DNA of 64,000 nucleotides from Torreya grandis (lineage: Eukaryota; Streptophyta; Pinopsida; Cupressales; Taxaceae): contig JARHVA010000021.1 of NCBI GenBank assembly GCA_037957365.1, forward strand, positions 7,976,501 to 8,040,500, given 5' to 3'. The position numbers were made by a program, and so were the translations under genes. The notes below the pieces were generated by a model. It was given only the letters and a program-made list of their open reading frames with translations, was not told the origin of the DNA and did not search any database. Position 1 is the stretch's first letter; the number at the start of each line of letters is the position of its first letter. Below are positions 1-12,503 of the stretch, one piece after another.

Positions 1-3000
1 CCAAGGAGTCAGGATCCCATAGGGCGCTACATCTTCTAGAGTCCAAAATCTGAGCCAGCTCCTCTTGATCCTCCCCTGAGCCTCCCGGAGGCCAATCAGA
101 AGGATTCTTCCACCGGAACCCCACAGCCAAACCCAGGTCGTAGGCCTCCTTGTAATGAGCTATCGAACGCCATCCAGCAGCAAGAAAAGATTGACATAAA
201 GGCTGCAAGTGAGGGTGGGAGGATAAGAGTGGAGGTGAACCATCCCAGGAGTCACTCCAGAAGAAAGCATCAGTGACATTATTACAAATCTAAAATAGAC
301 TACGCTTAACCAGCTGGGTGCCACACTTAAGGGTGTGTCAGATCATAGATCCTCTTCCCTCCAACGGAAGTCTAGGAATAATGGTTGAATCGGTGCCTGG
401 GAAGTACTTGTGATGCAGAATATGAGCCCATAATTGAGAGGGGCTAGAAAACTAATGCCAATAAATTTTGGCAGCAAGAGCCTAACTAGAGAGGATAACA
501 GAGCGCAAGCCAAGACCCCCATCCTTCTTTGGACGACAAACAGTATTCCAATTAATGAGGCTCCACTTGGGATTCTACAGGCTACCACCCCACAAGAACT
601 GACGAGATAGCGCATTAAATTCCTTGAGGAAATACACCGGGGCCGCCTGAACCATACTCCTATAAATAAGAAGACCCTGAATCACTGCCTGCAGCATAAT
701 CACTCTACCCACCATAGAGAGCCACCTATGAGTCCAGTGGTTAACTCTTCACTGAAGTTTATCAATAATGTTCTACCAGAACCTCCTAGGCTGCCTTCCC
801 ACAACAATGGGAATGCCCAGGTAGGTCAATGGGAGCAGCTGTGTCTGAAATCTGAGGATAGCCGCAATCCTCCTCTGAATCAGCTCAGGGGTATTAAAGA
901 AATAAATAGAAGACTTGTCATCATTGATTTTTTGACTCGAGGCCGCTGAGTAGCTATCAAGGATGAGTCAGATGGCCTTCACCTCCCCACTTCTAGCTCT
1001 CCCCATAAGAGCAGTGTCATCAACGAACTGGAGATGGGTCAAGGGAGGCAGACCAGACCCCCATTTCCACCCCTGGAGTAGATTCTGAGAAGCCCATGAC
1101 TTGATAAGCCATCCCAGTCCCTCGGCCATGATGATAAACATGTATGGCGAGATAGGATCCCCTTGGCATAGACCACGCGATGCACCTAAGAGTTCTAAAG
1201 ACTTGCCATTGATGAGGACCGAATAAGACGGGGTGGTAACACAACTCAGGACCCATCTCACCCACTTCTGACTGAAACCAAAGGCCAGCAGGACCTTGTG
1301 AAGGAAGATCCACTTAACTCTATCATAATCCTTGGATATATCCAACTTAATGACCATGGCCTGCTCCCGAGAGATGCACATGGAGTGGACAGCCTCAAAA
1401 GCAATGACGACTTCATCCAAAATCTGTTTACCTTCGACAAAAGCCCCGTGTTCCTCTAAAATCATGGAAGGCAGACATGCTTTGAGCCTCTCCGCTAGAA
1501 GCTTAGTGATGATTTTATACACCATGTTACAGAGGGCTATAGGTCTGAAATGATCCAGCTGGTTCGCCTATTTTTTCTTCAGAATAAGGACAAGGAAGGT
1601 GGCATTTAGAGCCCTGAGCATTTCATTGTTGGCATAGGATTCTTGAATCACCTCCAAAAGGTCCTACTTAATGATGTCCCAAAAGTCCTGGTATAACTTA
1701 GCTAGGAAGCCATCTAGGCCTGGTGCTTTGCCCCTCCTTAAGCTGAATACTACACCCTCTAGCTCGGTCATGCCAACAGGCCGCATGAGAGCCTCATTTT
1801 GATTCGGAGTCACCATCGTGGGAATACAAGAAAGCACTATGTTCTCCACGGCTTCATCTGAGAGATGATCATCTGAAAATAAAGTAGAATAGAAGTGAGT
1901 AGCTTCCCTAGAAATAGCATGAGAGGAGCTCAAGATTGACCCGTCCACAGTAGCAAGGGAAGAAATAAAGTTCCCGTTGCGGCAGGCCTGAATAGAGTTA
2001 TGGAAGAAGGCAGTATTCCTGTCACCTGCCTGGAGCCACTCAATGCGGGCCTTCTGTTTCCAGTAGATTTCCTCACGAAGTTCCCATTCAGCAAGAATGG
2101 CATGGGCTTTGGACTCCTCTGTGCTAAGAGCCTCAGAGAAGCCTTGGTCACAGATCTGTCTGGTGACTTCATCCAACCTATCTTGCGCCCCTCACTTCCT
2201 GGTGTGGAGATTGCCAAAACAGTCTCTGTTCCAAAATTTAAGCTTCCTTTTAACATACTACAATTTCTTAGAGAAGGAAAACATAGCAGTCCCATAGGTT
2301 GGACCTCCCTGTCTCCACCAATTTGCCATTAAGGCCTAGAGGGTAGGCTCACGGAGCTACATCAGCTGGAACTTAAATGGAGGCTACTCAGGGGCTGTAA
2401 TGTGATTGGTGGAAAGTTTGATAAGCCAGTGGTCAGAGCCTCTCCAGTTAAGAATCTCGGACGAGAGATGGAAAGAGTTGGAGAGCCAAAAGCATGAGAC
2501 AAGGAACCTATCCAATCGTTCTAAAATTGTAGCGTCCTCGATCCTTCTATTGTTCCAGGTGAAGAGCCCATTCAGAGGTTCCAAATCTGAGAGGTGTAGG
2601 AAAGTGATATTTTGCTGGAGGAGCTCAGAAGATGGTCCCAAGTGTCCCATCCCTCCCCTTTATTCCTTCACACTAAGGATGGCGTTGAAGTCTCCAGCCA
2701 TGATCCACGGAAGGTAAGGATGGCAGCCTCTAATGTACCAGATGTGATTCCATAGTTTGAGCTATCCAGGGAGGTCAACAGGAGCATACACGTTGGTAAC
2801 AAGAACCCTTTCTCTTGTCTCATGAGATGAGGCAATCAATGAGAGGGTCGAGGTGCTAGAAATCTAGTGCAGAGGTGTAATTTTCTTGGGATCCCACCAA
2901 ACGGCCAAACTGCCAGAATTGCCTAGGGCGCCCACACACTGACAATGTCCACGAAGCCAGAAGTTAGGGGCCCAGGCCAGCATAGAATCCATAGAGAGCT

Positions 3001-3112
3001 TGGTCTCTTAGATGCACATAATGTCAGGAGAATGATACAACAGTAATTTATGAATAGATTTTTGTTTGGGGGAGCTATTCAGCCCCCGTACATTCCATGA
3101 GAGGACAATCAT
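1..3112 (-). pseudogene. LINE ORF2: endonuclease-reverse transcriptase, broken
   Basis: The ATG at 3112 opens an apurinic-like endonuclease (starts MIVLSWNVRGLN). The catalytic QETK motif reads *ETK because a Gln codon became TAA. GSDHW of the endonuclease C-terminus is at about 2450. The reverse transcriptase begins near 1760 (KAPGLDGF), has LDISKDYDRV near 1340, QGDPISP near 1170 and the catalytic FVDD near 1020. A zf-RVT-type region follows (KDGGLGLRS near 500, FFWSDSWDG near 260) and continues past the window edge. The frame is broken by several stops and probable frameshifts. The assignment to plant L1-type ORF2 is firm; activity is excluded. Confidence 0.88.
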
Positions 3113-3169
3113 TGGGTAGACTGGGTAAAGTGCTCCTCCAAGGGCTTAACAACCCCTAACTCTACCAGC

Positions 3170-4613
3170 ATATCACTTGTGAGTTTAAGTTTGTCTTGGT
3201 CCTTCCTGTGCCCAGCTCTGGATGGGGTGGTAAAGGACATTTTTTTGAATGATCTTTGCATTAATCCTAAAGCAGAGAGAGGTCCTTTTCTTTACTGGAA
3301 TCTCCTATATTTCTAACCATATCTGCCCATCGACCATCCTTGGTATGAGCAACAGGGGGCGCTAGGAGGGAACCATCCTCCAAGCTAAGAGGCATCTCTG
3401 AAGTGTGCAATTCGGCCAAGTCCTGGGTACATGTGGGAGTCATACTCTTCTCCACCAGGTTGGCCTACGCGCCCATCTCCACTATTTGAAAACCTTCCTC
3501 GATGAACATGCTATTGAGTGCTTCAAACCTATTAAACCCTTGATCTAGCAGACGGTCTGTAGGAGGTCACTTTTGCCCACGGCCCCTAGCCTTGCGCCGG
3601 ACCTGAATGAATCCCTCTCGATCAGGGTTGTTTGATCCTAAGGGGTTTTGAGCATAGTTAGAGGTGTTCATGTGTGCCTTTCCTTTAGTTACTCCAGCTG
3701 ATTGCCCATTGCCATTACCCACTGTAGCAAAGTGTCCATTGCCTGCATCCTGGTTGGTCAGACGCATTCCAGAGGAGCTACCTGGGACATTCGTGTTCTT
3801 GACATCTAGAGGGCATTAGCGGTACAGATGCCCATACACATGGCAAATTTTGTAGTGGAAGGGAATGGCTTCATAGTCTAGCTGTTGGACCCAAGACGAG
3901 GCTCCCAAGCATATCTCCATAAAATCTGGTAAGGGGTTATTTAAATAAATGTCCACACAGATACGGGCATAGGTAATTACCTTTTTCTCTAGAGATTGAT
4001 GCGAGATTACAGCTGGTGTCCCTATCGAGGTAGCAATCTGACGGAGGATATCTTCATGCCAGAATTCAAGAGGTAGTCTTGGAAGGCAAACCCATACAGG
4101 CACGCGAGCTGGGAGGTCCTCTGTAGAGTTAAACCCTACATGCCATGGCTTAATAAACAGTCCCATGCAGTCATAAAAGTATGGGCCTCCTTCAAAGATC
4201 TAGTTTATGTCTGCCACAGAGGTAAAATTCACCATAAAGTAATTGTTCCCAGCCAACATAATGTCGAAATCACCCTCAACTTGCCAAGTCTGGCGAATCC
4301 ATGCTTCCAAGGCTACCATGGAGATTCGTATGTCGAGAAACTTACAGATCAGAGTGTGTGAGGACAAGTACTCAACGTCTTCCTTTACTGTATCAGGAGA
4401 AATGATCAGAACCGGTCTCTCCTAGCTACGCGGCAGACAGCCATTGACCTTGTTGACCTTGGCACGATTGCTAACATAAAATGCATCCCTGTCCTGGACA
4501 CTCAGGCCGTCATTCTTTCGGACAGCTCCTTGGATACCTAAGGGGGGAGTAATCCCAGCCTCCCCTCTTGCTTCAATCGCTCCACCTCCAGACCCACTTC
4601 CATCGTCCATCGC
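3170..4613 (-). pseudogene. LINE ORF1: DUF4283/zinc-knuckle RNA-binding protein, broken
   Basis: The ATG at 4610 starts a Gly/Ser-rich N-terminus (MDDGSGSGGG). After a break, 4166-3816 encodes a DUF4283-type domain with VPVWVCLPRLPLEFW, followed by a degenerate knuckle (CHVYGHLYR; the first Cys reads Tyr, as in HYKICHVYGH). The rest is a polar tail with GREGQ-like basic stretches and ends before 3170, just upstream of ORF2. Plant L1 ORF1 proteins bind the element RNA; here stops make it non-functional. Exact ends are uncertain because the frame shifts several times. Confidence 0.75.
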
Positions 4614-4660
4614 ACACGCGATATTTTGAGATTTTTACATTTGACTCTCAAGTACCCCCA

Positions 4661-4760
4661 GCTTGATGATTTGGTGATTGATAATCTTTTGAATTATTGG
4701 CCTAGTTTGTATGACTTAGGGGGTGGGTTATGATGGGGGTCTAACCCCATAACTCCACTT
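4661..4760 (+). pseudogene. C-terminal tail and 3' UTR hairpin of an opposite-strand LINE
   Basis: Codons 4661-4733 read LDDLVIDNLLNYW..LYDLGGGL and stop. The end of the RNase H remnant near 8770-8836 reads EDLIVDNQLNIW..LELCKMGGV and stops in the same way. In both places the stop is followed at once by an ATGGGG/CCCCAT stem-loop and a T- and C-rich stretch. I infer that both are 3' ends of one LINE family, distinct from the minus-strand LINE at 1-4625, which may have inserted into this copy. Confidence 0.6.
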
Positions 4761-5039
4761 TACCCTTCCTCATTCTCTTTCATTTTTCTTTCCTTGTTAT
4801 TGTTTAGCCTCCTTTGTTATTTAATTATGAAATATGACCATGAATTAGTGAGGGATGGCTTGGGTTGGATCATGTGTTGCCTTAAGTGATTTTTTAATGG
4901 ATGGGAAATTTCTTATCAATATTTTCATTCCCCTCTAAGTGTGTGTATTAATTTATGAATGTCCTTATTTTCTTTTCTTCATTGATCTCTTGGTTTTTTG
5001 AGACCATTTGGGAGAGTCGAGTTTAATTTTTTTTTAATG

Positions 5040-5640
5040 CAGATTTATTCTTCCTCTTCTTTATGTTTTAGGTTTGCCATTGGAGTTACATGGAAAATAT
5101 GGGATCAACTAGGGATATTGCATCCATAGAGCCACTTTTCTTTTTATATGTTGAGAAAATGGAAATGGCTTTCAAAAATGCAATGTCTGATGGAATAATG
5201 AAGAAAGTATCATGGGCCCCCATTATTATTTTCATGAGAGTATTTTGGGATGTAATGGGGGTGGATTACTTATAGATGGAAATCCAAATTCATGTAAACT
5301 TTGGGTTGGCATTGGTTTTCATTAGAAATATACTAAAAATTGTGAAAGATAAGGCAATGATAAGGACAATGGGGGAGAAATGCGTTAAGTTGGGTTTCAA
5401 GGGAGGTTTGGACTTGGCACTCAAATCAATTGATTTGGAAAGGTCACATTTACTTCCTTTGTCATTATTGGAGAATAGGGGACCAATGTCCCTTCATTAT
5501 TTTTAGGAGATTGAAAATAGATATTTTCCTCTTAGGTTGTGTTGAAAATAAGTATAATTTTCTTCTTTTGGTGAATTCCTATGTGGAAATGGTTTATATG
5601 TTTGTGGTTAGGATACTCTGAAATCACCCCTAGATTTGTA
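5040..5640 (+). repeat. Unidentified dispersed repeat, copy 1 (partly open)
   Basis: Open stretches at 5090-5275 and 5276-5506 encode a protein I do not recognise (GSTRDIASIEPLFF, then LERSHLLPLSLLENRG). A diverged copy lies at about 10640-11170 with the same order of words: a GGG(A/G)TC start, GATATTGCA, then a stretch ending in an acidic Leu/Glu motif. It could be part of a retroelement ORF, but no diagnostic motif is visible. It lies about 300 bp after a LINE 3' tail. Confidence 0.5.
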
Positions 5641-7030
5641 AGTCACTTGTTTGAAAATAAAATATCCAAAAAAGACACTTGAGTTTCTAAATTGATGGTT
5701 ATATAGGAGGGTATTGTGGGTTCTATAGAGGTGGTACAAGAAGGTGTTGGTGTTATAAAATTATAAGGGTTTCTTGTAGTTACAAAGGCATGAGGAGAAA
5801 TATGTAAGAGGCTATCACGATGTTTAAATCAAAACCATGAATTGTAATAGGAGTAGCGGCAAAGGGCTTTGAGATGATGGTTATGTTGGTAATTTTGATG
5901 GTAAAGACTAAAGTGTGATTGGTGGTGGTGGTGACTTAGGAAGTGGTGGTAGTTTTGGAGGTGACAATCAAGGTTGTTGCATAGATGGGAGCGACAGTGG
6001 GAGTAGTGGTGGTAGTGGTTAGGCTATTGATGGAGATGCTGACAATAGGCTAGGTGTTGTTACTCACATCATAGACATAATTGATGTAGATGCTTACAAG
6101 GATGTTGACGGGCCCATGTTTCTTTACATGCATGTCTATCCTTGATATTGTTGTAGTATTTCTTATCATATTGAGTTTAATTATAATTTTTTTACCATAA
6201 TTGATAGTATATGTGGTGGTTTTTAGGGATGTCCCTCAATTATATATTGATGTATGTCCCTCAATTATATGTTTATTCGAACCCCCTAAGGTTTGGACCT
6301 TTTTTGGTTGTCTTATCATAGAACTTTTAAATAATCAATGATTTTTTAACTCTTTCATTTTTAGTAGACAAGTAAGGTAGCCCCAACCCTCAACTACCTA
6401 TAAAAAATTTATGATAATACTTACTTTCCCCAAACATCTTTTAATATTTGCATGTCATCATTGACATACAATCTTACCTTGGCACTCCCCCACACTCGAT
6501 ACCTATACTCATATAGTGCTAGACAAGATAATTGATTGTTGTCAAAATTATATAGAGAATATATATTCCCCCTCAATGGTGCAGGGCACATCCTCATGGG
6601 GGTGGATTCTTATCATTAGAATTTGAGAGCGTGACATGGACAATGTTCTAAAGAAGCTAGCACATAAGAGGAGGATCTATAATTATATAATAAGGTTAAC
6701 AATCAATAAATTAAAACCCAATAAATTATAAAATAAATTAAAACCCTAATAAATATTATAAAATAAAATAAATTATTTACCTCATTAGCTCCCTTGAAGT
6801 GGATGAAATATGATGGGTCATCTTAGGAGTCTTAACACTTATAGATCATCGAAGCAATTCAAAGATGTGATACTATGTTTGACCATCAATGCATGTAATG
6901 GGTGTGGTACTGAGGGATGTGGTACTCCTCTATATCTTGTGTGGCAGTTTCACAAACATTGGTTCCACCACATCCCACATTATTCAATGTCATTTTCAAA
7001 AATTTGAAGCTATAATCACAAGGTTTATTT
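5641..7030. other. Spacer with glycine-codon-rich GGT tract and AT-rich repeats
   Basis: No gene is supported. 5900-6060 is rich in GGT/GGTGGT and would encode a Gly/Ser-rich stretch in continuation of the repeat upstream, with stops. 6230-6270 holds a 25-bp direct duplication of TGTCCCTCAATTATAT. 6690-6780 is a run of AATAAA/AAATTA words in which TAAATTAAAACCC recurs. Confidence 0.4.
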
Positions 7031-7090
7031 TTTTATGTGCCTAATATTTTAAAAAATGAATTTTATGTGCCTAATATTTTAAAAAATGAA
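7031..7090. repeat. Perfect 30-bp tandem duplication
   Basis: A 30-bp unit beginning TTTTATGTGCCTAATATTTT occurs twice head to tail without a mismatch, so the duplication is recent compared with the surrounding decayed DNA. Confidence 0.9.
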
Positions 7091-8379
7091 TTTTATATTA
7101 TATATATTACATAAATTTAAGACACTTGAGTAAATAAACTTTAATAAATATGAAAAAATATGTTATTATTTTTTCTATCCATACATTCAATAATTTTGGT
7201 ACCATTTTTCGTAAGGTTTATACTTATCTTTTATGATGTTTTCCTAAAAAAGAAGAATGTTGTTTTTACTAGGGTTTAGGGTTTCTCCCCACTGCTTTCC
7301 CTAGTTTTCTTGTAGTTTGTTTTTTTTGAGTTTTTTTCTTTTTTTTTTTTTTTTGCACTTTAAAAAAGGGTTTTAGATTTCTACCTACTATTTTCCCTAG
7401 GGTTTTTACTGTTATTTTTTCTAGGATTTTTACTTTTTCTTTTTTCTAGAGGTTTGCTAATGTTGTGTAAAGTTCTCCTAAGGTTTCTACTTACTATTTT
7501 TTAATGTTTTCACTTATTATTTTTTGTAATCAAATTATAGGTTTCCTAAAAAAAATCCTATGAAATAAATTTATTTTATCAATGTAAAAATAATTATGAA
7601 AACCATTTACATACTTCTTTTCTTCTACCTTTGAAGTGTTTTTCCTCTTCCTCCTCCTCTTTATGCATTGTACATAGTTATTCTCTCCTATGTCTTTGAA
7701 GTGTTCTTCTTCATCATCAACAATACTTAGTTATTTTCTACATGCCCTTCTTCCTCTTCCATCTTCTTATTGCTAAGATAAACTTTTCCCTTTCCCTTTC
7801 CTTCCTCTTGTTAAATTCCCTCTTTAACATTATTAATTTCTCTTTCAACCTATCATTTCTCTAGTGTACTGTCTTTTTCACTATCAATCCATGCCAAAAA
7901 AATGAAAAATTGAAAGAGGGGAGGTTAAAATGGGCCCTCCCATTTATATTTTAATTTCAAGGGGTAGGGTGATGAAAAGGTGTCACAAGTTGTGCCATAT
8001 TTACACCACATTTGTGTCACTGCCCAACTATTTTTTAATTAAAGAATATAATTATGTTTTATTTATTTTTTATTTTCAGGTAATTTAAACATATTAAATA
8101 ATAAATTAAATTAAATAATAATTTTGATTAAATAAATTAAATCATATAAAAATAATTAAATTAACTAAATTAAAAATTAATGCATTCTTATCAATCGATT
8201 AAAAAATATTGTACAATTAATTAATTTAATCAAAATACAAGATGATATTTTAAAATAAGATGACTAATCTAATTTTTCATTAAAATAAAAAATTGGTATA
8301 TTTCCCTTGTTAATGGGTCAAGAGTATGCAAGCTCGTTTAGCAAAAGGAGGATAATTATGTCTTGTTTCCTTCTCTAGG
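7091..8379. other. AT-rich spacer, T-rich low complexity, no gene
   Basis: 7260-7560 is T-rich with repeated CTAGG(G/A)TTTTTAC words. 7620-7900 is C/T-rich with CTTCTTCCTC words. 7983-8022 carries a short motif (AGTTGTGCCATATTT and ATTTGTGTCA) that recurs in opposite orientation near 20607-20673. No open frame with recognisable content was found. Confidence 0.5.
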
Positions 8380-8890
8380 GTTTTTTAAGCTAAATTTTGA
8401 TGGCATGACTAAAGGGAATCTAAGGGCATTGGGGGATAGGTGTTTGATTAGGGACTATTTGGGATCATTGATCATTGTGGCTTCACATAAGTTGGTTGAT
8501 GGTACTAATAACGAAGATGAAGTGTAAACTTTGGTCTTTCGTTTGAAATTGATAGTTCAATGCAGAATTGATAATGTGATCATTGAAGGCAATTCAATGG
8601 TGATGATTTTTTCCATAAAGAACATAAATCTATGACTTATAAAATTGAGAACAAAGAGAGAATGAAAAATGTTGGCTTCTCTTAATGAGTGGTCTTCTTC
8701 ATATTATTTATGGGATGCAAATTCAAAAGTTGACTTTCTCACAAACCAAGGCATCAACTAGAGGGAAGATCTAATTGTAGACAATCAATTGAATATATGG
8801 TTTGATCTTGAACTTTGTAAAATGGGAGGGGTGTGATGGGGATCCATACCCCCATCATGCCTCCCCATTCTTTATTTTCTCTCCCCTTTG
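8380..8890 (+). pseudogene. LINE RNase H domain remnant with 3' tail
   Basis: From about 8388 the plus strand reads KLNFDGMTKGN, later GTNNEDE and IIEGNS. These are the three acidic blocks of plant retroelement RNase H (RVT_3): Asp in NFDG, Glu in TNNE, and the third block in which Asp is replaced by Asn. In-frame stops follow DEV and NINL. The frame ends near 8836 with CKMGGV then TGA, followed by a GATGGGG/CCCCATC stem-loop. Only the 3' part of a LINE is left, as expected for 5'-truncated insertion. It is non-coding now. Confidence 0.72.
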
Positions 8891-10639
8891 TATTTTGTTT
8901 TTTTCCATTGATTTACCCTATGGTAGTCATGATTACTTAATCTATGTGGCATGAAGGCAGATTTTGAGTGTGGCAATTTTTTTCATTATATTGCGAAGGG
9001 ATTTATGAAAATGGATGTGGGAGTTATCACATGATAAAGGAAAGCTACCCTATATTTATGACCTGCTGAGCTTCATCTTTCTACTTGATGGAAATCTTAA
9101 ACTTGCATTCACATTCGCAAGAGCATAATTCAAACTATTAAACCTCTTTTAAGGAATTACATTAGGTCTCGAATTAATTTCTTGTTTATAGATGTTCAAA
9201 TTCATTCATAGATTGGTCTTATTGAGACTAATGAGTCTATCTAGATTTCGAAAGCAAACATATATTCTTTCAATCACTTACTAACTTATCAATGATATTG
9301 CCTATACATAGAATTCAATCTTTTTTATTATTTCAATATAGATGATTTTCTTCTAGATCTCCGTCACTCTTCTTCAAGACTCAAATTATAATAAACTTGT
9401 CAATGTTATTCTCAAGAACTAGCATATGAAGATACAAAACTCACGGTTTAACAGTCCTATTGCAGGCCGAGCGGAATGCAAATTCATAAAATTTAAGCCT
9501 TATCATAGACCCCTCCTTATTTGAATAGCTCGTTATCATTTTATGTCAGCATGATTGTAAATAACATGATTTCACCCAAGAGTATTCAAGAGGATAAAAT
9601 TCAAATTCCATTGTTAGCTTTCATCTGTTAAAGCTGGAAGCAACTTATTCATGCATTCTCTTACCTTTATTAGCATCTTTTGTCAAATAAGTCGAGTCTC
9701 ATTCTTAAATATTATCAGTCCTTACGGACCCTCGAGGATCCTTTCCGTCTATATAAGGTTCTTATCATCCTCTATTAACTCTTAACTGATAATCACCCTC
9801 TTCATGCAATAATAATTACATAGAATACAGTCTCCTTACCCGACTGTGTATAATAGAATCAAATACAAACTTGCAGACTTCGCGTTTTGGATCTCAAATA
9901 TGTAACAATAAATAAACCCGGATCCTTAAATTGCATTCATGTTTCAAAAAGAGTCTAAACAACATTTGGAAGCCAAAAGTTAATGATAATATTCATGAAG
10001 AAATTACAGTTTGTCTTCAGAACTATTACTTTCTTTACAAACTCTTGTTTCTCTCGTGACAAATCTCCATTCTTTGACCTCAATAGACATGCAATTTAAC
10101 TTTATTCATCTTACAGACCAACCACACGTACCATTCTGCAAGCTATCATATTTATATTTATTTATTTACTTTTTTTTTAACTCCATCACATTCTACTAAC
10201 CTCCCCAAACTTAGTTAAGACTTATTAACAACATGCTAAATTTGCTTTTGTCTTGTTTCAAAAACCATTCCAAGTTTATTTTTTTCACCGTGTGACTCCC
10301 TATAAACTTGGTTTTCTTCTTATGTTCATTTCTTAACTCATTCTCTACATTCCATTCTTCTTTGGAGAGGATTTAGGCATAATTACAAATGACTTGGCTT
10401 TTTCATCAATGGAGAATTCTTCCTAAGGAGTTAACATGTCTTTTTAAACTTTTGCATGCATTTTTGAAGAGTTGTTCTTAATAAGACTCTTAGAGGCTTA
10501 AAGTGAGCAATTAAAGCTCCTTATTGACTTCCAAGACTCTTGAGACATTCCTAGAACCTCTTAACCCCATGAAAAAATTTAATTGATAATATTTACATCA
10601 TTGAAATCAAGCATGTCCTAATGCTCCTGCATCACTACT
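8891..10639. other. Spacer, nothing recognised
   Basis: About 1.75 kb of AT-rich DNA with only short chance ORFs (for example 10011-10199). I see no conserved motif, LTR end or tandem array. Confidence 0.5.
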
Positions 10640-11170
10640 TAAACTTTCTTTTCTTCCATATCGTTGAGTGAATAAGGATTGTAAAATTTTGCTTGGTTTA
10701 GATTGTTTTCTTTCATTACTTTTGAAAAATGGGGTCTATGGGGGATATTGCAGCCATGTAACCCCTTTCTTTTTTAATGTAGAATGGAGGGATATGGCCT
10801 TTTGCAGTGCAATTATGAAGGAGCGTCTTAAGAAGGTATTTTTTGGTAACCATCGAGATCATAACCATAACAATTTGGTACGTTATTAGTATCAATTATG
10901 CCCAAATGGAGATTTGAATATAAGTAAATTCTAAATTAGCACCCATGTTTTTTATTAATCTACTTAAAATTATCTAAGATAAGCAAACTATGCAAGCGAT
11001 CGCTGAAAAACTAGTCAAGGGAAATTTAGGGGTGATCTTGTGAAAGCTCTAGAAGTGGTTGAGTTAGAATTACCTTGAATTTTCCCCCTTACAGGCATTT
11101 AAAATCATGGTCTTGTATCTATTAGACCCTTCATAGAGTTAAAAAGAATGTTTTTTTCTTGTTAAATTTT
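10640..11170 (+). repeat. Unidentified dispersed repeat, copy 2
   Basis: This is a diverged copy of 5040-5640. Both contain GGGGATATTGCAGCC-like sequence, CCCCTTTCTTTTT-like sequence and AATTATGAAGGAGCG-like sequence, in order and at similar spacing. The short open frame 10668-10889 belongs to it. Function unknown; more stops than copy 1. Confidence 0.5.
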
Positions 11171-11779
11171 ATGAAAAAATATTTCACATGGGTAATCTAC
11201 TAGATGGAGATAGATTCCTTGCTTTGGACCTACAAGCTATCAAATCTCCTTTGGCCTCTTAGTCAATATGTATGCATGATATGTATACACTATCTCCCTA
11301 TGCCAAATTGTTTATCTCTTAGTCTGACCAGTGTTATTATGATGACCCAAGCCTTGTATCATGCTCAAATTGTTATAAACCTACTTATGTTTTGTCTCTA
11401 CAAGTTTTGGACCTGTACCTATTTTCCATTTTTTTTGGGCACTTGTGTCTTAGCCAAACACCTATATCGATGCTAGTATCTTATTCCAACACAAGTGTCT
11501 AGTGCTCCACAATCATAAAATTTGAAAATGAAACATATCCCAGTGGTTGGCCTAAGTTCTTTAATGTGGGATATTTCCCTAATAGATTTAGATATATGCA
11601 TGATCAATCCTTATTCATTACTCACATATCAACTTCGTACCTCCCATAGGGAAAATTACCAAAAGCATTCAATCAAGCATTCAAGTGAGTAAAGCATCCC
11701 TATTTTCTCCTAATTATATATCAATCATAAGGACATCACATATATAGATCTGAAGTACTAAAGGAACATGCTATGGATC
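11171..11779. other. Spacer or unresolved 5' part of an LTR
   Basis: An ORF at 11204-11476 has no recognisable content. Weak similarity to 17550-17800 suggests that the 5' LTR of the element that follows may begin here, but I cannot place its first base. Confidence 0.3.
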
Positions 11780-12503
11780 CTATGTGCCAAGTTACAAGGT
11801 CAGTCATTATTGTACTTACTTTCTACATATTGGGCCCTTGTGCACACACAAACCAACACATTATGGGAGAACTACATCAATCTAAGGCCCTTTTCAGAGT
11901 AGTGGATATGTAGATATCACCCACTAACATAGGGATCTTTGTGGTTAGCTCAACACTATGATCTCACTAACCCATTTTTTCCAAGTCACTATGAAGATGA
12001 AGAGCTAGGGTTTTGATGATTCAACAAGAGTGCAAGTCCATGCGCCAGATCTAAATGCACAAAATCAAAGATGACATAGAACCCAAAACATTCTAGGTGG
12101 TTTCATCTATATCTATAAGGTGTTTTTAATGGACACATGTGTCTAATTAAAATATAAATTTTGACACAATCATCCCAGATCAACACAAGTGTCCAAGGTC
12201 ATATAGGTCAAATTTTCAAAATTTGATGACTTATCCAAAATCTAGATCCGGTCTATTTCCAACCTGTTTCACATCATATCTGCATGGACACTATAATCTA
12301 GCTAAGTACCATTATGTTCTATTTATTTCAATATCTATCATTAGTCATACCTACTATTTTTACCATATCTTTGTATTTAAATTCAAAATAGTATTTATCT
12401 GAGTTTATAATTAATTAGCCTACTAAATATCTATCTATCATGTTATGCTTATTCATTTCTATAATATTAACCCTAACCCCACTTCTAAATTTAAGGTTAA
12501 ATA
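11780..12503 (+). repeat. 5' LTR of gag-only element (5' limit uncertain)
   Basis: Matches 17800-18504 with many substitutions and small indels; similarity is strongest from 11925. It ends around GGTTAAATA, just before the possible primer-binding site. Confidence 0.6.

Larger units (their letters stand above)
1..4625 (-). mobile_element. LINE (L1-type, plant), decayed, cut by left window edge
   Basis: Non-LTR retrotransposon read from about 4625 down to 1. In order on the minus strand come ORF1 (DUF4283-like region and zinc-knuckle remnant), then ORF2 with an endonuclease start, a reverse transcriptase with FVDD, and a zf-RVT-like C-terminal part still open at base 1. The RNase H region and poly-A tail would therefore lie left of the window. 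Several in-frame stops are single transitions from Gln, Trp or Arg codons, indicating an old dead copy. Its 5' end abuts the 3' tail of an opposite-strand LINE at about 4640. Because the 3' end is missing, no target-site duplication can be checked. Confidence 0.9.

Noticed and set aside
2000..2332. Plus-strand ORFs over the left LINE
   Set aside because: Shadows of the minus-strand reverse transcriptase and endonuclease.
7265..7290. Interstitial telomere repeat (AGGGTTTAGGGTTT)
   Set aside because: Only about two TTTAGGG-like units; common by chance in plant AT-rich DNA.
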